Part shown: piece by piece, positions 43,324-52,394 of the stretch | Layout: each line of letters opens with the position of its first letter | Numbering within the stretch: position 1 is the stretch's first letter | NCBI RefSeq assembly: GCF_002291145.1 | Contig: NZ_NTGE01000131.1 | Span: 1 to 57,379, forward strand | Length of the DNA stretch: 57,379 bases | Reading direction: 5' to 3' | Source: Streptomyces sp. SA15 | Lineage (GTDB): Bacteria; Actinomycetota; Actinomycetes; Streptomycetales; Streptomycetaceae | Notes under the pieces: generated by a model | The model's database searches: none | Told to the model about the DNA's origin: nothing | Seen by the model: the letters and a program-made list of their open reading frames with translations, nothing else | Program-made: the position numbers and the translations under genes

Positions 43324-46300
43324 CTGCTCCCCGCACCCGCGGGGATGGTCCTCGTTGGCACCTGGCATTTGAAGCAGGCCCCCACTGCTCCCCGCACCCG
43401 CGGGGATGGTCCCGGTACCCGCGCCCGACTGCGCTGGTGAGTGCTCTGCTCCCCGCACCCGCGGGGATGGTCCCGATGCGCTAAGGCCGCAGGTCTCTGA
43501 CCTGCGCTGCTCCCCGCACCCGCGGGGATGGTCCCATGGCCACGAACAGAGTGGTCCACCAGCCCAGCTGCTCCCCGCACCCGCGGGGATGGTCCCTGTG
43601 CCAACACGATCGTGACTCATAGCCGTGCCTGCTCCCCGCACCCGCGGGGATGGTCCCGATGATCGGCACATCCGGGGTCGGGGTGGTGTCTGCTCCCCGC
43701 ACCCGCGGGGATGGTCCCATCACCAACACCGGCTCCACGGGCGCCGGCCTCTGCTCCCCGCACCCGCGGGGATGGTCCCACGTCCTAGTGCGGGGGCGGT
43801 TCGGGGATAATCTGCTCCCCGCACCCGCGGGGATGGTCCCCTGACCGACCGCTGGACCGAGCTCTGCCCCACCTGCTCCCCGCACCCGCGGGGATGGTCC
43901 CGTCCGCGGCCTGGACGACGCCGTGGAAGTCGGCTGCTCCCCGCACCCGCGGGGATGGTCCCCCGTCTCGAAGCGGTACACCACGGTCAACTCCCTGCTC
44001 CCCGCACCCGCGGGGATGGTCCCCAGGTCACCGGCGCCATGCGCGGGGGTGAGTGCTGCTCCCCGCACCCGCGGGGATGGTCCCGCGCCCGCGGCGAGCT
44101 TGCCGTTCGGCACCTTCTGCTCCCCGCACCCGCGGGGATGGTCCCTTCGCGTATCTCACGTGCAAGTTGGTGCTTGACTGCTCCCCGCACCCGCGGGGAT
44201 GGTCCACCACAGGCGGAGTAACGACAGGTTCAACAACGGCTGCTCCCCGCACCCGCGGGGATGGTCCCAAGGCTTGGCACGAAGCCGTCGACGCCACCGT
44301 CTGCTCCCCGCACCCGCGGGGATGGTCCCACGAGGGCCGTCCACTGTCAGTGGCAGCCCGTCTGCTCCCCGCACCCGCGGGGATGGTCCCCAGCTGGAGA
44401 AGCGGTTCGCGCTGAAGGGCGACTGCTCCCCGCACCCGCGGGGATGGTCCCCTCGCAGGTCAGCGCAAACGAGCGCCGGCCAACTGCTCCCCGCACCCGC
44501 GGGGATGGTCCCAACGGTGCAGTACGAGGATCTGGTCCGGACGTCTGCTCCCCGCACCCGCGGGGATGGTCCCGATTGCGGCATAGAAGGGGAGGTCCGC
44601 CGGCTCTGCTCCCCGCACCCGCGGGGATGGTCCCCGAACGACCGAAGCCCATTCACCCGGCGTTGGCTGCTCCCCGCACCCGCGGGGATGGTCCCTCGTC
44701 GGCGAAACCGGCATCGTCGAGCGGCCACTGCTCCCCGCACCCGCGGGGATGGTCCCACAGCACGCACAGCGGGTTCCCGCCCGGCCCGCTGCTCCCCGCA
44801 CCCGCGGGGATGGTCCCGCCGAACTTGCCACCGGGGAACGGGCGCAGAACTGCTCCCCGCACCCGCGGGGATGGTCCCGGCCCGCAGGGTCGTGTCCGGC
44901 GCGGTCACTGCTGCTCCCCGCACCCGCGGGGATGGTCCCGCGTCCCCGAAGCTCAGCGCCGTGTGCGACGTCTGCTCCCCGCACCCGCGGGGATGGTCCC
45001 TCAGATGGTGGCCCGAGGTTCGCCGCTACTTGCTGCTCCCCGCACCCGCGGGGATGGTCCCCACACCGTCTGTGCATGGAGCCGACCATGACACTGCTCC
45101 CCGCACCCGCGGGGATGGTCCCCTCCAGCGCGGTTGCTGTTGGGGTTCACAATGCTGCTCCCCGCACCCGCGGGGATGGTCCCGGGCCGAGCCACCTGGT
45201 GGAGGTGGCGGCGACCTGCTCCCCGCACCCGCGGGGATGGTCCCGCGGGCACGAGGTAGGGCTGGTCGGGCATGCTCTGCTCCCCGCACCCGCGGGGATG
45301 GTCCCTGGCCGGCGTCGCCACCGACGTCCTGCCAGGCCTGCTCCCCGCACCCGCGGGGATGGTCCCTGGGTACAGGTCGTCAGCGATAGCCCGGTTGACT
45401 GCTCCCCGCACCCGCGGGGATGGTCCTCGCCCAGTTCTCCCATGGTCAGCCGGTCGAGGCTGCTCCCCGCACCCGCGGGGATGGTCCCGCAGTCAACATG
45501 CGCACGTACCAGTCGACGCTCTGCTCCCCGCACCCGCGGGGATGGTCCCGCCCAGCTGGACAGTGTTGGCTCCGGCGGTGTCTGCTCCCCGCACCCGCGG
45601 GGATGGTCCCCGTGGCTGCTCGGGCCGATCCTGCCGTGGTGACTGCTCCCCGCACCCGCAGGGATGGTCCCCACCAGGGCACCGGCGGGGTGTCCTCCGC
45701 GCTCTGCTCCCCGCACCCGCGGGGATGGTCCCGACATGGACTGGTGCGAGGTCGAGGGGTACGCCTGCTCCCCGCACCCGCGGGGATGGTCCGCTCGACG
45801 AGCAGATCGCCGAGGCCCATGAGGACTGCTCCCCGCACCCGCGGGGATGGTCCCGACGTCAAGTACGCCTACGACAACCAGAAGCTCTGCTCCCCGCACC
45901 CGCGGGGATGGTCCCGGGGCAAGCCGCTTCCGCAGGTGGTCCGCTTCCTGCTCCCCGCACCAGCGGGGATGGTCCCCACTACATCGACGGCAACGACGGA
46001 CGAGTCGGCTGCTCCCCGCACCCGCGGGGATGGTCCCGCTGCCGCACGGGCGTTGGCGTTGGCGAAACGCCGCTCCCTGCACCCGCGGGGATGGTCCCGT
46101 TACCATCCGGTTCGGGGTGGTCGCTGCACCTGCTCCCCGCACCTGCGGGGATGGTCCCGTGGGGCGAAAGCCCGAGCGTGACGGTTCGAACTGCTCCCCG
46201 CACCCGCCGGGGATGGTCCCCATTCGGGTCGCGGTCACCCGAACTCATACGGCTGCTCCCCGCACCCGCGGGGGATGGTCCCGGTGGTCGGACGGCAGCG

Positions 46301-46404
46301 GCAGCGGAATGGTGCTGCTCCCCGCACCCGCGGGGATAGTCCCCTGACGATCGAGTCGCTCGGTGAGATCGACGTCTGCTTCCCCGTGCCCGCAAGGTAG
46401 TTCG
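43324..46404 (+). CRISPR. Type I-E CRISPR array 2 (about 50 repeats plus a decayed terminal copy)
   Basis: The repeat is the same 29-bp unit as array 1, here on the plus strand, with 61-bp periodicity from 43324. I count 50 copies to 46315 and a decayed one at 46376-46404. The first repeat ends in T instead of C. From about 45645 onward variants accumulate (GCAGGG near 45660, CAGCGG near 45962, altered start near 46070, one-base insertions near 46207 and 46270), which marks the right end as the old end. A 33-base spacer occurs somewhere before 45950. Confidence 0.98.
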
Positions 46405-47458
46405 CGGCCCAGCACGCCCCGCCTCTAACCAGATGGCTGACCCAGGGTTCGTTCCCGATAGGCACCGGCAGTCCCCCCCGCCTGCCGGTTTGGCGGGCGT
46501 CGGGATCCGCCGGGAACGTCGGTGTTCCTTCGACCTGGGGGAGTTCCCCACCGAGCGGGTGAAGGGGGAGTCGGCGCTCGAGTGGTTCCGAACCCATGGG
46601 GTGGGTCCCGTCTTCCAGCCGATCGCCAGTACTTACTGCACATGCTCCCTATGTCGCGTGATGGGCTTACAGGTGGTTGGTGAGCGCCACATGGGCGTAC
46701 TTCAGCGCCGCGTACGAAGGCGAGCGTCATGGCACTCGCAAGGGATCTGGCAGGTCGATGTGTCGTCCGGCCTGCAGGTTGGTCACGATACCTGCCAGGC
46801 TTGCCGCCACGTGTTCTGTGCCCGAATGATCGGCCAATCCTCGGGGCAAGCGGGTCGTTGTGGGTGTCTCCACCACGATCAGGTAGCTAACAGCGATGAG
46901 GCGGACTTCCTAAGCGCCGGGCGGAAGTTGGCCAGTAGCAGCCACTTGTTGGCATGTCGAGTGAAGGCCACAGAGGCACGACACCATGAAAGCCATGAAG
47001 ATGTCGCTATCTGATGAGTCCACGCCGGCCGCAGCAGCGGTGGTTCATTCGGCGTCCCACCCAACGGACGGCTTCCCGGCCTGCCGTGCGCCAGCGCGCC
47101 AGGCGGCGTGGAGCGGAGTCAACCGACCGAACGGCATAGGCTCCGCAGAAGCCTTAGTCATCGTTTCCTGCGTTGCTATCGGCTCCCTTCTGGTGGCGAA
47201 GGGCGAGACGATCCTCGCAGTTCTTGCGTGTGTCGGAGGCTGCGGTTTCATTGGCTGGGTACTCGCCCATAGTTCAGTTGGTGCACGGCGAATCCGAGTC
47301 TCTCTAGTGCGAAGTCTCCTTAGCGCAGACAGGGAGGAGTAGCCTCGGTCAGTCGATGCGCGCGCTGCGTCGAGTGCGGCAAGGGCTTCGACGCTGAGGC
47401 AACGACCGGCACACTGCGTCTTGCGCGCGCTCTGAACGCCAGAGGGTGATGCACTAGT
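46405..47458. other. 1.05-kb segment between array 2 and an outlying repeat remnant
   Basis: Non-array DNA of lower and less regular GC than the neighbouring genes. No family is recognisable in either strand apart from the small putative membrane-protein frame at 46986. It has no transposase, terminal repeats or tRNA that I can see. It separates array 2 from two remnant repeats, so it may be an old insertion or rearrangement. Confidence 0.4.
46986..47342 (+). CDS. Hypothetical small membrane protein (uncertain)
   Basis: 118 codons from an ATG with AGAGG about nine bases upstream. Residues about 55-92 contain two hydrophobic stretches (EALVIVSCVAIGSLLVAKGE and ILAVLACVGGCGFIGWVLA) consistent with a two-helix membrane hairpin. 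No family is recognised. Codon bias is weaker than in neighbouring genes. It may be a transferred gene or a chance frame in the segment that splits the CRISPR locus. Confidence 0.35.
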   Translation: MKAMKMSLSDESTPAAAAVVHSASHPTDGFPACRAPARQAAWSGVNRPNGIGSAEALVIVSCVAIGSLLVAKGETILAVLACVGGCGFIGWVLAHSSVGARRIRVSLVRSLLSADREE

Positions 47459-47549
47459 TCAATCCCCGCTCTGGCGGGGATGGTCCCAAGTGGCTGCTAC
47501 TGCTGCTGGACCCGGAAAAATGCTCCCCGCACCCCGCGGGGATGGTTCC
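47459..47549 (+). CRISPR. Two-repeat CRISPR remnant beyond array 2
   Basis: A repeat-like unit at 47459-47487 (7-bp stem and TGGTCCC intact, loop TCTG instead of ACCC) is followed by a 32-base spacer and a second unit at 47520-47549 with an extra C and TTCC at the end. The one-spacer spacing is preserved. It is about 1.05 kb from the end of array 2, in the same orientation. Confidence 0.8.
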
Positions 47550-47791
47550 ATCAAGATCGCTAACTGCGTCCTCATGATGAGGTGCTCTCCACGCTGGCCG
47601 GGTGGGCCTCCGGTCCTAGCGTTTGCCCTGCGCAGAGCCGTGATGCTCTTCTCGGGGCCGATGCAATGTTGGAGAGCGCACCGAAAACTGGGTGGCGGCC
47701 CGGCTCCGCGTGTCCCTATCCTGGGCTGGTCTTGTACGGCGGCCAGTGGCTGCCGTTGTCAGTACGTTGTGTGGAACGGAGGTGTCGACCG

Positions 47792-47863
47792 ATGGCTGTC
47801 ATTGCGATGGGCGCTGCCCGCATCCAGGAATCCATCAAGTCCACCTCCGTGGCCGCCGGCTGA
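47792..47863 (+). CDS. Possible 23-residue leader peptide ahead of rsgA
   Basis: An ATG with a near-perfect GGAGG eight bases upstream opens a 23-codon frame (MAVIAMGAARIQESIKSTSV then AAG) that ends 85 bp before rsgA. It is followed by a strong hairpin at 47898-47917. Length, ribosome binding site and position are those of a leader or upstream peptide, but no family is recognised. Confidence 0.35.
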   Translation: MAVIAMGAARIQESIKSTSVAAG

Positions 47864-47897
47864 CACGTCGACTTTCTTTTCTTCGACTCCTTTCCTT

Positions 47898-47917
47898 CCG
47901 CGCGCCTGAGCGCGCGG
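47898..47917. terminator. Hairpin ahead of rsgA (terminator or attenuator)
   Basis: CCGCGCGC and GCGCGCGG pair perfectly around a CTGA loop, 31 bases before the rsgA start. It follows a C/T-rich stretch. It may end a transcript from the small frame at 47792 or attenuate rsgA; no T-tract follows. Confidence 0.5.
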
Positions 47918-47948
47918 CTGCCGGGGCCGCCCTTGTGAAGGGTCACCC

Positions 47949-49049
47949 TTGACTTCCACCTCTCTTTTCTCCGCCTACTCCGCTCTCGCTCCCTACGGCT
48001 GGGACGAGGCGTGGGCGGACGAGTTCGTCCCCTACGAGTCCGAGGGGCTGTTGCCCGGGCGCGTGATCCGGGTCGACCGCGGGCAGTGCGACGTGGTCAC
48101 GGCCGCCGGGATCGTCCGGGCGGACACCGCGTTCGTCACTCCGCACGATCCGCTGCGGGTCGTGTGCACCGGCGACTGGGTCGCCGTCGAACCCGGCGGC
48201 AACCCGCGCTACGTACGGACGTATCTGCCGCGCCGTACCGCCTTCGTACGCTCCACCTCCTCCAAACGGTCCGAGGGGCAGATCCTCGCCGCCAACGTCG
48301 ACCACGCGATCGTCGCCGTGTCGCTGGCCGTCGAACTCGACCTCGGTCGCATCGAACGCTTCCTGGCGCTGGCCTGGGAGTCCGGGGCGCAGCCCGTGGT
48401 CGTGCTGACCAAGGCCGACCTCGTGCCGGACGCGGTGACGCTGGCGCACCTCGTGCAGGACGTGGAGACGTCGGCGCCGGGGGTGCCGGTGGTGCCGGTC
48501 AGCGCGGTGGGCGGGGACGGGCTCGATGTCCTGGTCGCCGTCGTCTCCGGTGGTACGTCCGTGCTGCTCGGGCAGTCCGGTGCGGGCAAGTCCACGCTCG
48601 CGAACGCGCTGCTGGGGGAGGACGTGATGGAGGTGCAAGAGACCCGGGACGCGGACGGCAAGGGCCGTCATACGACGACCACGCGCAACCTGCTCGCGCT
48701 GCCGGGCGGCGGTGTACTGATCGACACGCCGGGGCTTCGAGGTGTCGGACTGTGGGACGCCGAGAGCGGGGTCGGGCAGGTCTTCTCCGAGATCGAGGAA
48801 CTGGCCGAGCGGTGCCGGTTCCATGACTGCGCGCACGAGAGTGAACCGGGGTGCGCGGTGCTGGCCGCGATCGACTCCGGTGAGCTGCCCCAGCGACGGT
48901 TGGACAGCTACCGGAAGCTCATCCGGGAGAACCAGCGGATCGTCGCCAAGACCGATGCGAGGCTCAGGGCGGAGATTCGGCGGGACTGGAAGCGGAAGGG
49001 GGCGGAGGGGAAGGCGGCGATGGAGGCGAAGAGGGGGCGCTGGATGTAG
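47949..49049 (+). CDS. rsgA: Ribosome small subunit-dependent GTPase A
   Basis: 366 residues from a TTG with GAAGGG upstream. It has an N-terminal OB-like fold and a circularly permuted GTPase: VLTKADLVPD (G4), GTSVLLGQSGAGKSTLANALLG (G1), TTTRNLLALPGGGVLIDTPGLRG (G2/G3). A C-terminal zinc region CRFHDCAHESEPGCAV follows and a basic tail ends the protein. Known role: GTP-dependent checkpoint in late 30S assembly. Monocistronic by appearance. Confidence 0.95.
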   Translation: MTSTSLFSAYSALAPYGWDEAWADEFVPYESEGLLPGRVIRVDRGQCDVVTAAGIVRADTAFVTPHDPLRVVCTGDWVAVEPGGNPRYVRTYLPRRTAFVRSTSSKRSEGQILAANVDHAIVAVSLAVELDLGRIERFLALAWESGAQPVVVLTKADLVPDAVTLAHLVQDVETSAPGVPVVPVSAVGGDGLDVLVAVVSGGTSVLLGQSGAGKSTLANALLGEDVMEVQETRDADGKGRHTTTTRNLLALPGGGVLIDTPGLRGVGLWDAESGVGQVFSEIEELAERCRFHDCAHESEPGCAVLAAIDSGELPQRRLDSYRKLIRENQRIVAKTDARLRAEIRRDWKRKGAEGKAAMEAKRGRWM

Positions 49050-49125
49050 GGCTTCCTGTCGACCCATCTCCACGTCCGATTTCCGCTAGCCCCTGCCCCG
49101 GTCACCGTCGAGACTGGATGTCGTG

Positions 49126-50526
49126 ATGGACGAAGACACCAGGTACGAAGCGGTGCGGAGTCGGGACGGGCGGTTCGACGGGGAGTTCTTCTTCGCCGTC
49201 GCGACGACCGGGATCTACTGCCGGCCCAGCTGTCCGGCGGTGACGCCGAAGCGGCACAACGTCCGGTTCTTCGCTACGGCCGCCGCCGCGCAGGGCTCGG
49301 GGTTCCGGGCCTGCCGGCGGTGCCGGCCGGACGCCGTGCCCGGCTCCGCCGAGTGGAACGTCCGCGCGGATGTCGTGGGGCGGGCCATGCGGCTGATCGG
49401 TGACGGTGTCGTCGACCGGGAGGGCGTCGCCGGGCTCGCCGCACGCCTCGGCTACAGCGCGCGGCAGGTGCAGCGCCAGCTCACCGCCGAGCTCGGGGCC
49501 GGGCCTGTCGCCCTCGCCCGGGCCCAGCGGGCGCACACCGCGCGCGTCCTGCTGCAGACCACCGACCTGCCGATCACCCAGATCGCGTTCGCGTCCGGGT
49601 TCGCCAGCGTGCGGCAGTTCAACGACACGATGCGGGAGATCTACGCGTCGACGCCGAGCGAGCTGCGGGCCGCCGCACCCCACGGCGGCCGGGCCACCCG
49701 GCGTACGGCCACACCGACCGCGGGGATCCCGTTGCGGCTCGCCCACCGGGGGCCGTACCAGGCGGGCGCCGTCTTCGATCTGCTGGAGGGCGAGGCCGTG
49801 GCAGGTGTGGAGTTGGTGAGTGGGCCGCGCGGGCGGCGGACGTACCGCCGTACCCTGCGTCTTCCGCACGGCACCGGCATCGTCGCCGTCGACGAGCGGC
49901 CGGGTTCGGTGAGGTCCGCGTCCGGCGCCCATCCGGGCGGCTGGCTGGACGCCCTTCTGCACCTCACCGACCCCCGCGACCTGACCACCGCCGTCCAGCG
50001 GCTGCGACGGCTGTTCGACCTCGACGCCGATCCGTACGCCGTGGACGAGCGGCTCGGCGCCGACGAACGGCTCGCCCCGCTCGTCGCCGCCCGGCCCGGA
50101 CTGCGGTCGCCCGGCGCCGCCGACCCGGAGGAGCTCGCGGTGCGGGCACTGGTGGGGCGTACGGAGGCCGAGCGGCTGGTACGGCGGTACGGCAAGGCAC
50201 TCGACGCCCCCTGCGGCAGCCTCACCCACGTCTTCCCCGAACCGGCCGTCCTCGCCGAGGCCGAGCCGGACGGAACCCTGGGCGCACTCGCCGCCGCACT
50301 CGCCGACGGTGCCGTACGCCTGGACCCGGGCGTCGACCGGGACGACGCGCAGGACGCCCTGTTCGCCCTGCCCGGCCTGGACGCCCGCACCGTCGCCGCC
50401 ATCCGCACCCGCGCCCTCGGCGACCCGGACGTCGCCCCGCCCGGCCCGGACCTGCCCGACACCTGGCGCCCTTGGCGCTCATACGCCCTGCGACACCTGC
50501 GTGCGGCAGGGGAGTTGGAGTACTGA
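49126..50526 (+). CDS. Ada-type regulator fused to DNA-3-methyladenine glycosylase (AlkA)
   Basis: 466 residues from the ATG at 49126 (a GTG at 49123 is also possible). Residues about 1-75 are the Ada zinc domain with four cysteines (YCRPSCPA, FRACRRCRPD). An AraC-type helix-turn-helix follows at about 85-180 (LAARLGYSARQVQRQL, ITQIAFASGFASVRQFNDTM). From about 190, an AlkA_N and HhH-GPD glycosylase domain includes the catalytic Asp region (DAPCGSLTHVFPEPAVLAEA, PGLDARTVAAI). It would excise alkylated bases and activate repair genes after methyl transfer to the zinc cysteine. Coupled to ogt (TGATG). Confidence 0.94.
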   Translation: MDEDTRYEAVRSRDGRFDGEFFFAVATTGIYCRPSCPAVTPKRHNVRFFATAAAAQGSGFRACRRCRPDAVPGSAEWNVRADVVGRAMRLIGDGVVDREGVAGLAARLGYSARQVQRQLTAELGAGPVALARAQRAHTARVLLQTTDLPITQIAFASGFASVRQFNDTMREIYASTPSELRAAAPHGGRATRRTATPTAGIPLRLAHRGPYQAGAVFDLLEGEAVAGVELVSGPRGRRTYRRTLRLPHGTGIVAVDERPGSVRSASGAHPGGWLDALLHLTDPRDLTTAVQRLRRLFDLDADPYAVDERLGADERLAPLVAARPGLRSPGAADPEELAVRALVGRTEAERLVRRYGKALDAPCGSLTHVFPEPAVLAEAEPDGTLGALAAALADGAVRLDPGVDRDDAQDALFALPGLDARTVAAIRTRALGDPDVAPPGPDLPDTWRPWRSYALRHLRAAGELEY

Positions 50527-51014
50527 TGACCAACGAGACGCACTACACCACCGTGGACAGCCCCGTCGGCGGGCTCCTGCTGACCGCCGACCCGGACGGC
50601 ACCTTGACCTCCCTCTGCGTGCCCGGCCAGAAGAACGGCCGTACCGTCCAGGACGGTTGGCGGCACGACCCGACCCTCTTCCACGAGGCCGAGGAACAGC
50701 TCGCCGCCTACTTCGCCGGGGAACTCAAGGAGTTCCGGCTGGAGTTGCGGAGCGAGGGCAGCGAGTTCCGGGAGAAGGTGTGGGCCGCCCTCGACACCGT
50801 CCCCTACGGCTCGACCACGACGTACGGCGAGATCGCCTCCCGCATCGGCGCACCCCGCGCCGCCGTACGGGCCGTCGGCGGCGCGATCGGCGCCAACCCG
50901 CTGCTGATCCTGAGGCCCTGCCACCGGGTGATCGGGGCCGACGGTTCACTGACGGGGTACGCGGGTGGGCTGGAGCGCAAGACGACACTGCTCACGCTTG
51001 AAGGCGTCCTCTAG
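50526..51014 (+). CDS. ogt: Methylated-DNA-[protein]-cysteine S-methyltransferase
   Basis: 162 residues, ATG overlapping the preceding stop. The active site PCHRVIGADGSLTGYAGGLERK contains the methyl-accepting Cys; the helix-turn-helix at EFREKVWAALDTVPYGSTTTYGEIASRIG positions DNA. It repairs O6-methylguanine by suicidal transfer. It forms an adaptive-response pair with the Ada/AlkA fusion upstream. It converges with the next gene, overlapping its end by 4 bp. Confidence 0.95.
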   Translation: MTNETHYTTVDSPVGGLLLTADPDGTLTSLCVPGQKNGRTVQDGWRHDPTLFHEAEEQLAAYFAGELKEFRLELRSEGSEFREKVWAALDTVPYGSTTTYGEIASRIGAPRAAVRAVGGAIGANPLLILRPCHRVIGADGSLTGYAGGLERKTTLLTLEGVL

Positions 51015-51385
51015 TCGCCCTCCTGAAGCCCCCAGCTGTGGATCCGCCGCGGAAGGATGCGGATCAGCTCCTCGCTGAAGTGTGGACCCAAGTCGTGCGG
51101 ACCGACGAGGAGTTCTGCCTCACCGCGGATGTCGATGCCGCGCACCTTCCACGGCCTCACGCTGACGATGTCGTTGACGACCAGGGCGACCTTCGGGTTC
51201 TTCCGCAGGTTGCGCCACTTCTTGGTGGTGCCCATGGCGTAGCCGCCGATGAGGATGGTCCCGTCGTCCCGCGGGTAGAAGCCGACCGGGTTCGCCTGTG
51301 GCTGCCCGTGCTGGTCGACGGTGGCCAGGCGCCCGAGCCGCTGCGACTTCAGGTACGCGAGTTCGGCCTCGCTGAATTCGGTCAT
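51011..51385 (-). CDS. PPOX-class F420-dependent oxidoreductase
   Basis: 124 residues, split-barrel flavin-binding fold of the pyridoxamine-phosphate-oxidase superfamily. The pattern FSEAELAYLKSQRLGRLATVDQHGQPQANPVGF and WRNLRKNPKVALVVNDI is typical of the short actinobacterial F420-binding group. Family role: F420H2-dependent reduction of a small molecule; the substrate is unknown. No signal peptide or membrane segment. Its end overlaps the end of ogt by 4 bp on the opposite strand. Confidence 0.88.
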   Translation of the reverse strand: MTEFSEAELAYLKSQRLGRLATVDQHGQPQANPVGFYPRDDGTILIGGYAMGTTKKWRNLRKNPKVALVVNDIVSVRPWKVRGIDIRGEAELLVGPHDLGPHFSEELIRILPRRIHSWGLQEGD

Positions 51386-51499
51386 GGCAGCCAGCCAAAC
51401 ACCCCGGCTTCGCCCGGCGCATCGGATCCTCGTCCTACGTCCCGAGACCTACGACGGGACCCACACGGGACGTAGCCAGGAACTGGTTCAGGAACTGGC

Positions 51500-51982
51500 T
51501 CACCCCCACAGCACCGCCCCCAGCCACGCTCCCATGATCAGCAGGCAGGTGAACAGCTCCGTCAGCACGCTGGAGCCGCCCGAGCGCATCGCCGTCCGCA
51601 GCGCCGCCATGGCCTCGCCGTGACGGCCGAGCCGTAGGCGTTCGCAGAGGTAGATGCCGCCCATGAAGCCGGGGATCGCGCCGAGCACGGGGATCAGGAA
51701 GAAGCCGACGAACGCCCCTACCCCGGCGTACAGCGCCATCCGCGGGGTGGCGCCGCTCGCGCGCAGCCGTCGGGGCGGCAGGGCCCAGCGCACCACCTGG
51801 GAGAGAAGCAGCGCGACGGTGCCGGCCACGAGCACGCCCCAGGCCACCGGTTGCGAATCCTTCAGCGCCCACCACAGGACCGCGGACCACACCAGCCACG
51901 ATCCCGGCACACCGGGCACCAGAACTCCGCCCACACCGAGCAGCATGACCAGGCCGACCAGCAGGAGGTCCACCACTCCCAT
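51500..51982 (-). CDS. DUF456 family membrane protein
   Basis: 160 residues from the ATG at 51982. Hydrophobic segments at about 3-30 and 40-65, a loop with basic residues, and two more helices near the C-terminus (VGAFVGFFLIPVLGAIPGFMGG contains the conserved Gly/Pro-rich family motif). DUF456 proteins are widespread small membrane proteins without known function. Confidence 0.87.
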   Translation of the reverse strand: MGVVDLLLVGLVMLLGVGGVLVPGVPGSWLVWSAVLWWALKDSQPVAWGVLVAGTVALLLSQVVRWALPPRRLRASGATPRMALYAGVGAFVGFFLIPVLGAIPGFMGGIYLCERLRLGRHGEAMAALRTAMRSGGSSVLTELFTCLLIMGAWLGAVLWG

Positions 51983-52028
51983 TTGTCCAGAGTGCCGGAG
52001 TGCGGGGGAAGGCGCAGGCCGGCCATGT

Positions 52029-52370
52029 TCACTCGGGCCGCTCCCGGGCCACCCACCCCCGCTCGTACGCGTGCCATCCCAGCTCCAGCCGGGTCGTCGC
52101 ACCGGTCAGCTCCATCAGCCGCTTCACCCGGCGCTGCACGGTCCTCAGCCCAGATCGAGGTGCTTGGCGACGCTCGCGTCCGTCAGCCCGGCCGGCAGCA
52201 GGGATCGAGGCGGTGGAGCGCGTCGCCCTCGACTGCCGTCCCCCCGGCCCGGACCGTCTCGGTGCATCCGCAGGGGGCGCCACAGCCGACACGAAACGCC
52301 CGCGGCCGATGCGGCTGCGTAGCAGGAGCAGTCCGGCGGTGGGAAGGGGGCGGCCGCTCCACGACACGTG
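52029..52370 (-). pseudogene. Frameshifted remnant of a LuxR-type helix-turn-helix regulator
   Basis: The last 37 residues (RTVQRRVKRLMELTGA, then TTRLELGWHAYERGWV) are the closing part of the GerE/LuxR-type DNA-binding domain found in Streptomyces regulators. The preceding helix (LPAGLTDASVAKHLDLG) lies in another frame and ends in a stop at 52145-52147. One extra C beside 52148 would rejoin them as LGLRTVQRR. Upstream, LPTAGLLLLRSRIGRGR is again in the first frame, so there is a second frame change. The 5' end of the gene is absent and proline dehydrogenase follows. Not functional. Confidence 0.8.
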
Positions 52371-52394
52371 ACGGAGAGTGTGGTCGTAGTGGTC

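Noticed and set aside
43324..46404. Long open frames with repeated SPHPRGWS/APRTRGDGP peptides
   Set aside because: Same artefact, from array 2.
46405..47458. Insertion sequence between array 2 and its remnant
   Set aside because: No transposase, terminal inverted repeats or target duplication could be found by eye.
47490..47909. Several short plus-strand frames ahead of rsgA
   Set aside because: Overlapping frames without family resemblance; only the 47792 frame has a convincing ribosome binding site, kept at low confidence.
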